This document shows, piece after piece, positions 1 through 8,761 of a stretch of DNA of 64,000 nucleotides. The stretch is from contig CAYRFE010000006.1 in the NCBI GenBank assembly GCA_964423645.1, forward strand, positions 1 to 64,000, read 5' to 3'. The translations under genes were made by a program, and so were the position numbers. The stretch is from CAYRFE01 sp964423645 [NCBI: uncultured bacterium] (GTDB lineage Bacteria; Macinerneyibacteriota; Macinerneyibacteria; Macinerneyibacteriales). Position 1 is the first letter of the stretch. Each line of letters opens with the position of its first letter. A model generated the notes under the pieces. It saw only the letters and a list, made by a program, of their open reading frames with translations. It was not told where the DNA came from and did not search any database.

Positions 1-221
1 ACGATAAATTATTGGATTATGTTAAAACAAGAATAAATAAACAGTTGAGATTTTTCAAAATGAAAAAAGAGGATTGGCAATTTATAAGAACAATATCATA
101 TATTGAAAGATTTTTTAAAGAAATAAAAAGAAATTTAAAGAATTGGACGTATTTTAAAAGTTATGAAGATTTAGAAAAAGCTTTTTTTATGTCTTATAAA
201 GCATATGAAAGAATAAATTAG
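1..221 (+). CDS. transposase, C-terminal end (Mutator/IS256-like), cut by window edge
   Basis: The frame is open to the left edge of the window (first full codon at base 3), so this is the 3' end of a longer gene. The visible tail of about 73 residues has a run ending RTISYIERFFKEIKR, followed by a short helical tail. That resembles the C-terminal signature of Mutator/IS256-type transposases, where a TTNxIERxxxExRRR motif sits just before the end. The catalytic D-D-E residues would lie outside the window. The DNA is very A+T-rich compared with the genes after 600, which fits an acquired element. I see no clear terminal inverted repeat after the stop, so whether the element is intact is unknown. 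The family call rests on motif memory only. Confidence 0.55.
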   Translation, partial: DKLLDYVKTRINKQLRFFKMKKEDWQFIRTISYIERFFKEIKRNLKNWTYFKSYEDLEKAFFMSYKAYERIN

Positions 222-439
222 CTATTAGAATTTAGTTCTTCAACTGCTTCATTATAACGTTGTTCCCATTTTTCATGTTTGATATGTTTATTCAATAATA
301 TTGATGTAATAGAAAAAACTATTAAAGTTGTGATTATTGCAAAAATAGAATGTTTTTTTAAATTAGGTTTAAAGAAAAGAAAATAAATTTCGATGATTAA
401 AAGAATAGATCCTATTATTATTAGATGAATAACTTGCAT
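218..439 (-). CDS. small two-helix membrane protein, unknown function
   Basis: A 73-residue protein with two hydrophobic stretches (about residues 4-23 and 32-50), followed by a charged tail rich in K, E and N. A very strong ribosome-binding site (AGGAGGT, 6 bases before the ATG) supports it as a real gene despite its size. It converges with the transposase tail and overlaps it by four bases. The composition is A+T-rich like its neighbour, so it may have arrived with the mobile element. I do not recognise a family; the arrangement is compatible with a small inner-membrane protein, with the N-terminal helix possibly acting as a signal anchor. Confidence 0.6.
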   Translation of the reverse strand: MQVIHLIIIGSILLIIEIYFLFFKPNLKKHSIFAIITTLIVFSITSILLNKHIKHEKWEQRYNEAVEELNSNS

Positions 440-661
440 TGTGTTACCTCCTGTTAATGAACATTGTAAATCTTTTGAAAATTAAGTCAATAAATATTTT
501 TTATTTTTGCACACTTTTCTCTTGACATACCTGGGCTTGTTCGTTGAAAATACCTTGTTCAAACTAAAGTTTGCGATCAAACACACCTCTATAATACTTA
601 AGTTTGATAGAAATGAGGTAAATTGATACGTATACTCACATGAGAAAAACAGGAGGGATAT

Positions 662-2776
662 ATGAAGATAGTAATCGGATTATTGTTATTGTGTATGTCG
701 TTGCATGCCTTTGCCGCAGAGCGTCTTGTTGTTCCGAGATCAGAAACAAAACCAACGATTGATGGTAGGTTTTCAGAAGAAGAATGGCGGAATTCTCTAT
801 GTATCAGTACTTTTTATCAAACTGCTCCCGGCAATAATATTGAACCGTCAGAGATGACCGTGGTGAGAATGTTCCACGATGAAGAAAATATGTATATCGC
901 GGCACAGTGTCATATGAGTGATATGAATCGTATGCGTGCGTTTCATTCCAATCGTGATAATATCGGTGATTCCGACAGGATCAATTTCTTCTTCGATACG
1001 TTCAATACCAAACAAAAAGCATATTGTTTCAGTGCAAATCCTTTCGGGGAACAATTTGACGGTATTTATAATGGCGGTGGGGTTGATACGTCTGTTGACA
1101 TGTTTTACATCACGAAGGGAACGCCGACAGAATACGGATATTATGTCGAGTTCGCGATACCGTTTCGCAGTATAAAATATCTGAGTGGTGATAATGCGGT
1201 GTGGCGTGCCTATTTTACCCGCAATATCGTTGATAAAGGCGAAGAAATTGCGATGTTTCCCATAGACAGGGGAGTATCGAACTTTTTTGAAAATTATTAC
1301 GAAATTCAATTCAACGATCTTCCCTCTCAAATGAGTTTAAAGATTATGCCTTCATTTATTGCAAATAACACTGTCATGAAAGATAATGTACAGCGATTTG
1401 AAGAACATGATGATAATTATGAGCCTGAATTAAATGTTTTTTTTGAGCCTAATTCAAATATTACTACAGTGCTCACCGTCAATCCTGATTTTAGTATTAT
1501 CGAAGCAGATGCAGAGAATATTACGGTCAATAATCGTCATGAGGCATATTACGAAGAAAAAAGACCTTTCTTCATCGAACAAACAAATGCATTTAATGCC
1601 CCGTTGCAGATTTTTTATACTCGACAAATTGTAAACCCTTTGTATGGAGCTAAGATTTCAGGAAAAACCGGTAACATATCATTTTTCGGATTATCTGCTC
1701 TCGATGAAAGTTTTGAATCTGAAATGGACGATACATTATACGCATTTTCAAGTGTTGCGGCACAATTAGCAGATAATAGAATGCGTATACGCGGAGCAGT
1801 CGCAATGCGAAAATATGAGTCACTCTATAATACGGTGATTAGTGTGGATCAAGATTTTCGCCCGACGAGCGGCATTATACTGACAGCCCAATTTGCAGGT
1901 TCATATAATGATGTTGCTTCTTCTGATACTCAAAAAGGTACAGCATATGCGTTGTTCTCATCGTATGATGATGATATTTGGCATTTTGATGTGTACACAG
2001 AGGGGTTGTCGCATGATTTTGTTGCGGATCTTGGGTTTATCCATGAGACAGATTATCGAATGTACAGCAATACGAATCGCTGGTCGTATCGCGCACAAGA
2101 CGATAAGGGTTTTCTTAATTCTGTCGACTTTGACGTGTCTCAAAATGTGAAATACGATTATCACCACGATGATATGCTTGATTGGCAGTTTTATCAACGT
2201 TTGAATATGGGGTTTGCCCGAAATATTCGTACCATATTCTTCGTGAGTAATGAAAGTATCAATTATATGGATACCGACAATCGCGTTCATCGTTATTCCT
2301 TCAATATCAACAGTAATACGTTGAATTATTTGGGTGTCAATTTCGGGGGAGATTTTGGTGATAATATAAGCTATGTTATCGGCGAACCAATGGTCAAACC
2401 CTTTGAGCGCTATAACGGAAGTGTAACTATCCGGCCAAATAAAAATATAAATATTCAACTACGTGCACAATACGAAAGTCTGGATAAAATTTATACTGCG
2501 AATGCATATGAAGTTCGAACAAAACTTCAATTTCATAAAAATTTCTGGATACGCGGTATTTTACAAATTTCCGATCTTAGTATTACACCATATGAATTTA
2601 CAAGGACACGTGTCAATTTTTATCCGTTATTCGTCTACAATCCGTCAGCAAATATTTCACTGTATGTCGGAGGTACGCGAAGTACGCAAGAGCAGGATAT
2701 CGAGGAAATTCCTCTTTCCGACACTGATGAAACAACATATTTTGTGAAAATGACCTATACGATACCGATTTTGTAG
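662..2776 (+). CDS. DUF5916 outer-membrane protein with CBM9-like N-terminal domain
   Basis: A 704-residue protein beginning with a classical signal peptide (cleavage expected after AFA near residue 18). Residues about 25-230 look like the carbohydrate-binding family 9-like domain: it opens with KPTIDGRFSEEEW and continues through beta-strands rich in aromatic residues. The rest (about 240-704) matches the DUF5916 beta-barrel style, with alternating hydrophobic and polar strands and the EKRPFFIE motif typical of the family. Expected location is the outer membrane; members are widespread in Bacteroidetes-like diderms but their substrate is not established. An AGGAGGG site lies 5-6 bases before the ATG. 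It appears to be transcribed alone and is followed by a strong terminator at 2796-2842. Confidence 0.8.
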   Translation: MKIVIGLLLLCMSLHAFAAERLVVPRSETKPTIDGRFSEEEWRNSLCISTFYQTAPGNNIEPSEMTVVRMFHDEENMYIAAQCHMSDMNRMRAFHSNRDNIGDSDRINFFFDTFNTKQKAYCFSANPFGEQFDGIYNGGGVDTSVDMFYITKGTPTEYGYYVEFAIPFRSIKYLSGDNAVWRAYFTRNIVDKGEEIAMFPIDRGVSNFFENYYEIQFNDLPSQMSLKIMPSFIANNTVMKDNVQRFEEHDDNYEPELNVFFEPNSNITTVLTVNPDFSIIEADAENITVNNRHEAYYEEKRPFFIEQTNAFNAPLQIFYTRQIVNPLYGAKISGKTGNISFFGLSALDESFESEMDDTLYAFSSVAAQLADNRMRIRGAVAMRKYESLYNTVISVDQDFRPTSGIILTAQFAGSYNDVASSDTQKGTAYALFSSYDDDIWHFDVYTEGLSHDFVADLGFIHETDYRMYSNTNRWSYRAQDDKGFLNSVDFDVSQNVKYDYHHDDMLDWQFYQRLNMGFARNIRTIFFVSNESINYMDTDNRVHRYSFNINSNTLNYLGVNFGGDFGDNISYVIGEPMVKPFERYNGSVTIRPNKNINIQLRAQYESLDKIYTANAYEVRTKLQFHKNFWIRGILQISDLSITPYEFTRTRVNFYPLFVYNPSANISLYVGGTRSTQEQDIEEIPLSDTDETTYFVKMTYTIPIL

Positions 2777-2795
2777 TAATGGTTTCCTCAAGCCG

Positions 2796-2842
2796 ACGGG
2801 AGCACAATTTCACCTTCACTGCTGCTCCGTGCTCCCGTTTTT
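2796..2842 (+). terminator. rho-independent terminator after the DUF5916 gene
   Basis: Ten-base perfect arms ACGGGAGCAC (2796-2805) and GTGCTCCCGT (2829-2838) are separated by a 23-base loop and followed by a T run. It starts 20 bases after the stop codon. Confidence 0.8.
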
Positions 2843-3102
2843 AAAGTAGAGACACTGAAAAATATCATGTGTGAATTTTCAAAAGTTCACATTCACCGAA
2901 GCTTGCGTCACCTTAATCATAATTGTTTTGATATGAGAAGTGGCGTAGTGTATACAGCGAGCTTGCACTGACATGAAATTTACGAAGCAGATAAGTCCCT
3001 CGGGAGAAGTTATATACCTCTCAGCAGTGCTTGAGACAATTTTAAAAAAAGTGGTTTGGCGAAGTATTTTATTATAAAACCAATATTTTTTACAAATCTG
3101 TC
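2843..3102. other. intergenic stretch without recognisable gene
   Basis: About 260 bases between the terminator and the next promoter. No open frame with a ribosome-binding site was seen on either strand. A short imperfect palindrome (CCCTCGGGAG, near 2998) is the only local structure noticed. Confidence 0.5.
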
Positions 3103-3131
3103 TTGAAGTTTTTGATCACGATGTCTATACT
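3103..3131 (+). promoter_or_regulatory. sigma-70-type promoter for the 3167 lipoprotein gene
   Basis: TTGAAG (3103-3108), a 17-base spacer, then TATACT (3126-3131). The same TATACT -10 recurs before lptC (12024), the MBL gene (10044, minus), the 45937 gene and rnr, which supports it as this genome's housekeeping promoter type. Confidence 0.65.
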
Positions 3132-3166
3132 TAGTTCGAAAAAATATTTTCGAAAGGGATGATTTA

Positions 3167-4126
3167 ATGAGAAAAATTCATTTTTGTATGGTTCTTGTGC
3201 TGTGTATGGTCGGTTGTGCCACAACGAAGGTTAATATGATTGTTCGTCGTCCCGCAGAGGTATCGATGAAACACCATAAAAAAATAGCCCTCGGCGATAT
3301 CACCGGAAGGGTGAGACCGCATGCGATTAAACTGCAGCATAGTTTACGAACGATGTTGGTGTCCAACTCATATTTTGACTCAATTGTCGATCGAGATCAC
3401 CTTCAGCGTCTTTTAAAAGAGCATGAGCTTACACTACACGGTATTGTTGAAGAAAACGCTATTGAAATCGGGAAATTAACGGGGGCATCAGCGTTTGTGT
3501 TTTGTAGAATTATTACCGACGACGTAAAAGATGAGATCGAAAAAGGTAAAGTCTATACAGATGATAAGGGTAAAGAGCATCAAAAAATCGTTCGTAATGT
3601 TACATATTCTGTATCTGTGTCGGTATATATCATTGATGTAACTACCTCATCGGTGTTGCTAAGCCGAATACTTACGGCAGAACGTAGTGAGAGCACGAAT
3701 GCTGATATGAAAGAACCGCCGAGAGTGGATTATGAGGTATTGTTTGACAATTGCGTAAATGATGTCTTGTCTCAATTATCCCGTATAATAGCACCGTATA
3801 ATGTTACTATTGCAGTGAAATTAGAAAAAGATGCATTGCTCCCCGACGTTGAACGAGTATTGGCATATTTTCGCATGCATGAATTTGATAAAGGCTTGAC
3901 GCTTCTCAAAACTATGGCAGAAGCAGAGTATCAAAAACCAAAAATAAAAGCAAAAGCATTATATAATTACGGCATGGTTCTATTATATTCAGGTTTTTAT
4001 CAACAGGCGCATTCCGTGTTAATGGATGCGTTTGAACTCGTGCCAACATCAAAAAAATACCAAAAGGCTGTGTTTGAAGTAAAAGAGGAACAAAATAAAT
4101 ATCTTAAATTGAAAGAACAAGAGTAA
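3167..4126 (+). CDS. lipoprotein, CsgG/LpoB-like domain plus TPR-like tail
   Basis: A 319-residue lipoprotein: the lipobox MVGC gives a lipidated Cys17. Residues about 40-210 show the pattern of CsgG/LpoB-like periplasmic domains: KIALGDITGRV as first strand, a helix with a LV.NS.YF.SIVDR segment, then TGASAFVFCRI. In other bacteria, related domains form curli secretion pores or activate penicillin-binding proteins. A C-terminal region (about 225-319) has two helical TPR-like repeats, with KALYNYGMVLLYSGFYQQAHSVLMDAF the clearest (split here only for description). A GAAAGGG site precedes the ATG. It is transcribed alone from the promoter at 3103. The fold call is moderate; the specific role (pore, PBP activator or other) is not decided by the sequence. 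Confidence 0.65.
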   Translation: MRKIHFCMVLVLCMVGCATTKVNMIVRRPAEVSMKHHKKIALGDITGRVRPHAIKLQHSLRTMLVSNSYFDSIVDRDHLQRLLKEHELTLHGIVEENAIEIGKLTGASAFVFCRIITDDVKDEIEKGKVYTDDKGKEHQKIVRNVTYSVSVSVYIIDVTTSSVLLSRILTAERSESTNADMKEPPRVDYEVLFDNCVNDVLSQLSRIIAPYNVTIAVKLEKDALLPDVERVLAYFRMHEFDKGLTLLKTMAEAEYQKPKIKAKALYNYGMVLLYSGFYQQAHSVLMDAFELVPTSKKYQKAVFEVKEEQNKYLKLKEQE

Positions 4127-4129
4127 CAA

Positions 4130-4291
4130 GAGACCTTTGCAAAACTACCATAATTTTAATTTGTGCTCTCCCCAAACCCCTCTCGTAAAACTCGAGAGGG
4201 GCTTAACTTGTTATATAGTGGGGACTTCGTCCCCACACCCCTGTTTTCAAACTACAAATAAACGAAAGAATTTGACTTTTGCAAAGGTCTC
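4130..4291. repeat. TIR-bounded modular hairpin element, copy A (best-preserved ends)
   Basis: Perfect 15-base terminal inverted repeats: GAGACCTTTGCAAAA (4130-4144) and TTTTGCAAAGGTCTC (4277-4291). Inside lie two hairpins: one with CCCCTCTCG/CGAGAGGGG arms (about 4179-4202) and one built on GGGGACTTCGTCCCC (about 4218-4236). There is no coding frame. It sits between two convergent genes, four bases after the stop of the upstream gene. In the orientation defined by copies B, D and G, this copy is reversed. Confidence 0.75.
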
Positions 4292-4318
4292 AACAATTGA
4301 AAAATGAAGTATTCGGTA

Positions 4319-4410
4319 TAATGGGCAGAAGTACGTTCTGCCCGACTCTCGAATTTCACGGGAGGGGTTTGGAGTGGGCACAAAAAAAATGGTAATTTTA
4401 CAAAGGTTTT
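4319..4410. repeat. partial copy A2 of the hairpin element
   Basis: It begins with the hairpin GGGCAGAA-GTACG-TTCTGCCC (4323-4343), then the module ATTTCACGGGAGGGG followed by GGAGTGGGCACAAA. It ends in a degenerate right terminal repeat TTTTACAAAGGTTTT (about 4397-4410). The left terminal repeat is missing. Orientation is opposite to copy A. Confidence 0.6.
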
Positions 4411-4465
4411 AGTTATGTTAAATTAGCAGAAACGCTATGCGGTAGGTTTTGGATCATTCGTTCGA

Positions 4466-5140
4466 TTAAAGGAAAAGAGAATGGATTTCCTCAAATTTAT
4501 CAATACAATAATCCGGTTTTTCCGCCATCAATTTCTCGCGCGAATGAGATCCTGTGGTAATTGCAATGCTTTTTGCGTTCAGGTGCCGTGCAGTCTGAAT
4601 ATCCAAAATTGTATCGCCAAGCACATACAGCGACGAGAAGTCCTTTTCGGACGCTTTCTTTACTTTTCGAAGCGAGGTGTCGGCAATGTCAAAACGACGT
4701 AACCCGTCTTCGCCGAATCCGCCTGCGATAAAACAATCCCATATACCGATTTTTTTCAGTTTGAATTCTGCTCCTATCGCCAATTCACCTGAGATCAACG
4801 CGAGCGTATACCCTTTCTGATGCAATGCGCGCACGAACGGAACGGCATCGGCGTTGGCTCGCCAAACATCCGTGTCGTAAAAATGCTCAAGTTGCGTGCG
4901 ATAGCGCGTAAGAAATGTGTCCCATAACAGATCATCAAACTTTTTCCCGTGGCGCTGGAGCACCTCAATAAAAACATCCTTGTCGGAACGAGCCGAAGTA
5001 TCGACGCCCGACATGGCATTTGTTGTGCCCAGCACGGTGTTCATAGCATTGGAGTAGGGAATATCCGTACGTTCATCTCGAGTGATAAGCGTGCCGTTGA
5101 TGTCGAAAAGAAGCAGAGTATTCTCAATCATACTACTCAT
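4466..5140 (-). CDS. HAD-superfamily hydrolase (phosphatase, beta-phosphoglucomutase/PGP-like)
   Basis: About 224 residues. The HAD motif I is FDINGTLIT near the N-terminus (nucleophile Asp), with motif II in LALISG, a Lys in the FKLKKIG segment, and motif IV VLGDTILDIQTA carrying the acidic Mg-binding pair. An alpha-helical cap is inserted after motif I, typical of subfamily I phosphatases acting on small phosphorylated metabolites. The substrate cannot be read from sequence. Its start is uncertain: an ATG at 5140 overlaps the stop of the upstream gene (ATGAGTAG), and the frame remains open to 5167. It is the last gene of a minus-strand operon behind 5133-5570 and 5563-6780, translationally coupled to them. 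Confidence 0.75.
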   Translation of the reverse strand: MSSMIENTLLLFDINGTLITRDERTDIPYSNAMNTVLGTTNAMSGVDTSARSDKDVFIEVLQRHGKKFDDLLWDTFLTRYRTQLEHFYDTDVWRANADAVPFVRALHQKGYTLALISGELAIGAEFKLKKIGIWDCFIAGGFGEDGLRRFDIADTSLRKVKKASEKDFSSLYVLGDTILDIQTARHLNAKSIAITTGSHSREKLMAEKPDYCIDKFEEIHSLFL

Positions 5141-5570
5141 TGCTGTGCGCTTCACGGTATGCGTCAAATAGTTTTTTGAGGGTACATAACATGCCTAATG
5201 CAAGCGAAAGAGTGCCGTATGCGACGTTATGCAGTTGTTCAATAACATGCGGTTTGAGCGCAGGATTCACATGTTGCGCGGAAAAAAGAAATATACTGTT
5301 TCCCACAGTAATAACGATGACCGCCAATAGAAAAAGAACGCTTATTTTGAAATTACTTTTTGTAGTATTTTTACTTTTCTCTAGTAATCTGGCAGATGTA
5401 TATAAACTGTCGAGTCCGAGAAAAATTCCCATGAGAAAAATCGAAAAGCCTACTGTTGAGACAAATTTTGCGGTCGGAGTAATAATTTCAATAAGTATTC
5501 CAAATAATGCCCACATAAAAAATATCCATTTGGTATGGCTGGCATAGCGGAAAAAACGTTCGTTAATCAT
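5133..5570 (-). CDS. four-helix inner-membrane protein, unknown
   Basis: 145 residues with four hydrophobic segments (about 13-33, 38-56, 74-97 and 110-130) separated by short polar loops, ending in a charged tail. There is no recognisable domain or catalytic motif. Its ATG overlaps the stop of the CPBP protease gene upstream, and its stop overlaps the HAD gene start. The three are therefore almost certainly one transcript with coupled translation. It could be an accessory membrane subunit of the protease, but that is only a guess from position. Confidence 0.65.
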   Translation of the reverse strand: MINERFFRYASHTKWIFFMWALFGILIEIITPTAKFVSTVGFSIFLMGIFLGLDSLYTSARLLEKSKNTTKSNFKISVLFLLAVIVITVGNSIFLFSAQHVNPALKPHVIEQLHNVAYGTLSLALGMLCTLKKLFDAYREAHSNE

Positions 5571-6780
5571 TGACGTTGCTCCCTTCGATCTCAGTGGTTT
5601 TTTTCGTTTTGAAATAAAACACTACTGCTAAGATAAGATATGCAATTCCTATTCCCATAAACGCATAGTGTACACGGTGCGAGCCCTTTGTAAACGAGTC
5701 ATATGCTGAAGTAAATGAAATAAAAGCATTCAAGATATGGGTAATATATGAAAATGAATGTTTGAAGCGGTTCCACCGTATGAATATGAAGATACCGGCA
5801 ATGATATACAATCCTAAACAAAGTAATACAACAGGGTCGGATTCTTTATAATCCAGCAGTATGACCGCAGAATAAGTAATACTGTTGAATATTAAAAGAC
5901 GTTTAGAAATGTTTTCACGAAATTGTTGTTTTTCACGAGGTGTTTTTTGATGTTTTGGTGCAGCGATGGGAGAATCGGTGGTATAAGGAGTGCCGGGATT
6001 TTTAATATCAAATCGCTCGCTCATGCGTTTGATTATTCGTAGCGAGAGCAACACACCTACCCACAATGCGGCGTAAAAATACGCGTTATCTCGGAATCCT
6101 TCATAGACTCCGTCGGGTAATTGTACGGCAAACAAAAATGTGTCGTGAAGAAAGTGGAAGATTATTCCGGGAAGTAATGATCCGGTCTTTACGGCACTAT
6201 AGGTGAAGGCAATGGCGATAATGCCCACTGATACGGCATCCACAAAAGACAGCAGTTCAAGACCTTTTATGTGTACAAGAGCAAAGATGGCGATCTGAAT
6301 CCAGAACGCTTTTGGCAACGATTGTGTCATGCGCATAAGCACGATCATAATAACACCGCGAAACAGAATTTCTTCCCAAATCCCCGGCGTAAGGCTGAAT
6401 ACCGCGTGTGAAAGGCTTATCGTTGTGATATCAAAGCTATATTTTCCCGTAAGCACTGAACCTGCCAGCATACCGCCGAGTGTACATACTGCGCAAAGAA
6501 CGCCGAGTGCGGCATATGCGTACCATCGTTTTGGGAATACGCCCAAGCGAAGAAAGAATTCGCGAATACTCACTTTACCGAAAGGGATTTTAATAACGTG
6601 AGGGAAAAGCAGTGTTATGGCAAGAGAAGTTATGATAAATGCAATGAGGGATGAATGAAGTTTGCTCATTTCCACATGTGCCGCTTTCTTCAGAATGAAA
6701 ATGACGAGAAAGCCTATACCCGAAAAGAAAAGTGATAATCCGACAGCACGAATATTTTCTCTATTGCTCTGAGACGGCAT
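5563..6780 (-). CDS. CPBP-family intramembrane glutamic protease
   Basis: 405 residues, multi-spanning. It carries the CPBP/ABI signature: WEEILFRG (Glu136-Glu137, Arg141), then FALVH (His170) and FHFLHD (His209/His212), the residues that form the active site of Rce1-type intramembrane proteases. At least eight hydrophobic segments are visible. The C-terminal 130 residues add a further four-helix region after a polar linker near 255-290. Bacterial members process membrane peptides or act in bacteriocin self-immunity; the substrate here is unknown. A degenerate partial copy of this gene lies at 10188-10460. It is the first gene of a three-gene minus-strand operon. A weak TTGACA-like -35 lies at 6877-6882 (minus). 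Confidence 0.85.
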   Translation of the reverse strand: MPSQSNRENIRAVGLSLFFSGIGFLVIFILKKAAHVEMSKLHSSLIAFIITSLAITLLFPHVIKIPFGKVSIREFFLRLGVFPKRWYAYAALGVLCAVCTLGGMLAGSVLTGKYSFDITTISLSHAVFSLTPGIWEEILFRGVIMIVLMRMTQSLPKAFWIQIAIFALVHIKGLELLSFVDAVSVGIIAIAFTYSAVKTGSLLPGIIFHFLHDTFLFAVQLPDGVYEGFRDNAYFYAALWVGVLLSLRIIKRMSERFDIKNPGTPYTTDSPIAAPKHQKTPREKQQFRENISKRLLIFNSITYSAVILLDYKESDPVVLLCLGLYIIAGIFIFIRWNRFKHSFSYITHILNAFISFTSAYDSFTKGSHRVHYAFMGIGIAYLILAVVFYFKTKKTTEIEGSNVND

Positions 6781-7181
6781 ACGAACCCCTTTCAGCTAAT
6801 AAACCGATAAACCAATAAGCACATTATTTTTCGTTAACAGTAAGATTCATCACTAGATTACAGCGATTACTGGTTTTGTCAAGAGCAATGTTTTGCAAAA
6901 ACGTAATTCATACAGGTATTAATGTGTTTCAAAACGTGTTTGTGCTCTTTTTTGAGATAATAACGAAATATACACTATTTACCATCCTTTGTGTGTCATT
7001 TCAGCGCAAGCAGTAATTCATTAGTATGTAGTGATTTTTCCCGGATTGTCCGGTCATACCGGAGAATGACAATTTGTAACCAAAGGGCGACCGCACTTCG
7101 ATTGAGGTCACAATGAGTAATTGTACTACGCTCAGCATACACTCCGTCTTAGTATGCGGCGGGCAATCAAATATAATACAA
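6781..7181. other. intergenic, promoter region of the CPBP operon, otherwise empty
   Basis: No supported gene. On the minus strand TTGACA (6882-6877) with a poor -10 TAATCT 16 bases on could drive the CPBP operon. The rest shows no repeats other than the element starting at 7182. Confidence 0.4.
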
Positions 7182-7338
7182 GAGCTTTGCAAAATTCAAA
7201 ATTTTCAAAGTATCTTTTTTTCAAAAAAGAGGTGTGGGGACGTAGTCCCCATTATATTAGAAATTAAGCCCCTCCCGATTTTTACGGGAGGGGTTTGGGG
7301 TGGGTACAAATTCAAAAATGGTTGTTTTGCAAAGGTCT
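7182..7338. repeat. modular hairpin element, copy B
   Basis: Left end GAGCTTTGCAAAA (7182-7194) and right end TTTTGCAAAGGTCT (7325-7338). The order inside is GGGGACGTAGTCCCC hairpin, a TTAAGCC joint, CCTCCCG-ATTTTTA-CGGGAGG hairpin, then GGTTTGGGGTGGG. The sequence just after it (to about 7384) is repeated after copy C, see the segmental-duplication entry. Confidence 0.75.
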
Positions 7339-7421
7339 TATAGTATGATCTCTAGGGATATCCCGTAGCTTGCTGCAGGGCATTTCATTTTTTTTCACTC
7401 ATTTTCAAAATGATCGTCGGA

Positions 7422-8651
7422 TCATAATAAATGTTCGATTTTTACTTCAAGTGTGAATTGTTTTCCTTTCCGTTCCAGCAGTAAAGAACGTATGTCACCC
7501 GGTTTTCCCCGCAGCGCATCGCCGACCTGCCCCATCGTTTTCCCTTTCGTTTCAAAGGTTCCTATTTTAACGAGCAGATCGCCTTGTTCTATACCGCTAA
7601 TAACGGCTTTTCCGTCTTTTTTCACTACACCGATCACCTCATACGTACCTTCCGGAAGCTGTCGCAATGACACACCGACCGTATCAAGTTCTGTCGTATC
7701 GAACGGTGCGCCTTTTTCAAAATAAACAAGATTTTTTATATAATCGATCTCAATACGAAATGCTTTCAATACATTCGTGCCGAGGAATCCGTCTACAGGT
7801 TTTTGTGTTTTTCTGGAATACCACTCGCCTAACGATATGCCGTCTTTCTGAGGGTACTTCGCAATGCCGGTAATACCCGCGCCGTCTATCTTCACACCAC
7901 CCCATTCAAGCGATGGAATGCGGATAACAGGGATTTTATCCTCTTCGGGACGCCACCATCCCCACATATTTGCATACGACAACGTGCCGGTGACATTCTG
8001 CCAATCCGCGTGTTTCTTAATAAGTTCTGCCACACGTTCTTCCGACATAAAGCTGTATGATGAACCTGCATCAAGCGCAAAACTGAATGCCTCGCCGTCG
8101 ATCACGGCATCGATCTGAATGATACCGGTCTCCGGCTTTACGCTCATTGATACCGGCGTTCCCCGAGGGGTGACAGAACCCGGTTTTGCTATGGTAAATT
8201 TCTTATCGGGATAATCACAAACGATATGATATTTCTGCAATATCGTTGACGGCAGGTTGATATCAAAGTTGAACGTGCTGAACATCCAGAAAGGACCATA
8301 CATCACTACTGCCGGCACACCCGTTGTGTCGATCACAAAATTGCCGATCTTAAACTGCTTGGGAGCTTCAACGGGGATATTTTTCGGCCCTTGGGGATCG
8401 CTCTCGTTTGCGGTCAGATCGTAACCGAGGTCATGCGCAAGTGGTGCGCTGATAAAGAACGTCGGATTGCCGGAATCCACCCAGATGCGAACCGTACGCC
8501 ATGAACCGTCCTTCTTTTGTATCTTGCCTTCAACGATCATGCGGTTGTGGTCAAATGTCATCGGAACTGTAGACTGCGATTTTTTATTACACGCTATAAT
8601 CGTAACAAGCGCAACAAAGCCCATAATAAACAAATGAATCATGTTTTTCAT
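7422..8651 (-). CDS. lipoprotein with retropepsin-like aspartic protease and PDZ domains
   Basis: 409 residues. A lipoprotein signal ends in TIIAC (Cys21). Two aspartyl-protease-style motifs are visible, WVDSGNPTFFI (Asp59) and FALDAGSSYSFM (Asp194), each followed by a hydrophobic strand, as in single-chain bilobal or clan AA retropepsin-like proteins. Residues about 335-409 form a PDZ domain (GIEQGDLLVKIG..., with GKPGD near the end) for binding peptide C-termini or regulating the protease. The likely location is the periplasmic face of a membrane. A GGGAGGA site precedes the ATG. Transcription appears independent of neighbours. In family members, related PDZ plus aspartyl proteases are known, but a substrate is not inferable. 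Confidence 0.75.
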   Translation of the reverse strand: MKNMIHLFIMGFVALVTIIACNKKSQSTVPMTFDHNRMIVEGKIQKKDGSWRTVRIWVDSGNPTFFISAPLAHDLGYDLTANESDPQGPKNIPVEAPKQFKIGNFVIDTTGVPAVVMYGPFWMFSTFNFDINLPSTILQKYHIVCDYPDKKFTIAKPGSVTPRGTPVSMSVKPETGIIQIDAVIDGEAFSFALDAGSSYSFMSEERVAELIKKHADWQNVTGTLSYANMWGWWRPEEDKIPVIRIPSLEWGGVKIDGAGITGIAKYPQKDGISLGEWYSRKTQKPVDGFLGTNVLKAFRIEIDYIKNLVYFEKGAPFDTTELDTVGVSLRQLPEGTYEVIGVVKKDGKAVISGIEQGDLLVKIGTFETKGKTMGQVGDALRGKPGDIRSLLLERKGKQFTLEVKIEHLL

Positions 8652-8761
8652 CGAGTCCTCCCTTTATTTTTCAATAGATAATTCCACAATATCACCGGTT
8701 GCTACAGAATATAACCCGGCGGGTTCACCGGTAATCCTCCCGATTTTTACACACGGGGTTG

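Noticed and set aside
590-595. Perfect TATAAT upstream of the DUF5916 gene
   Set aside because: No acceptable -35 at 15-19 bases; a TTGACA at 522 has no good -10. The promoter of that gene is left unassigned.
848-1330. 160-residue frame on the minus strand inside the DUF5916 gene
   Set aside because: It lies fully within a well-supported gene, has no ribosome-binding site and no domain; a shadow frame.
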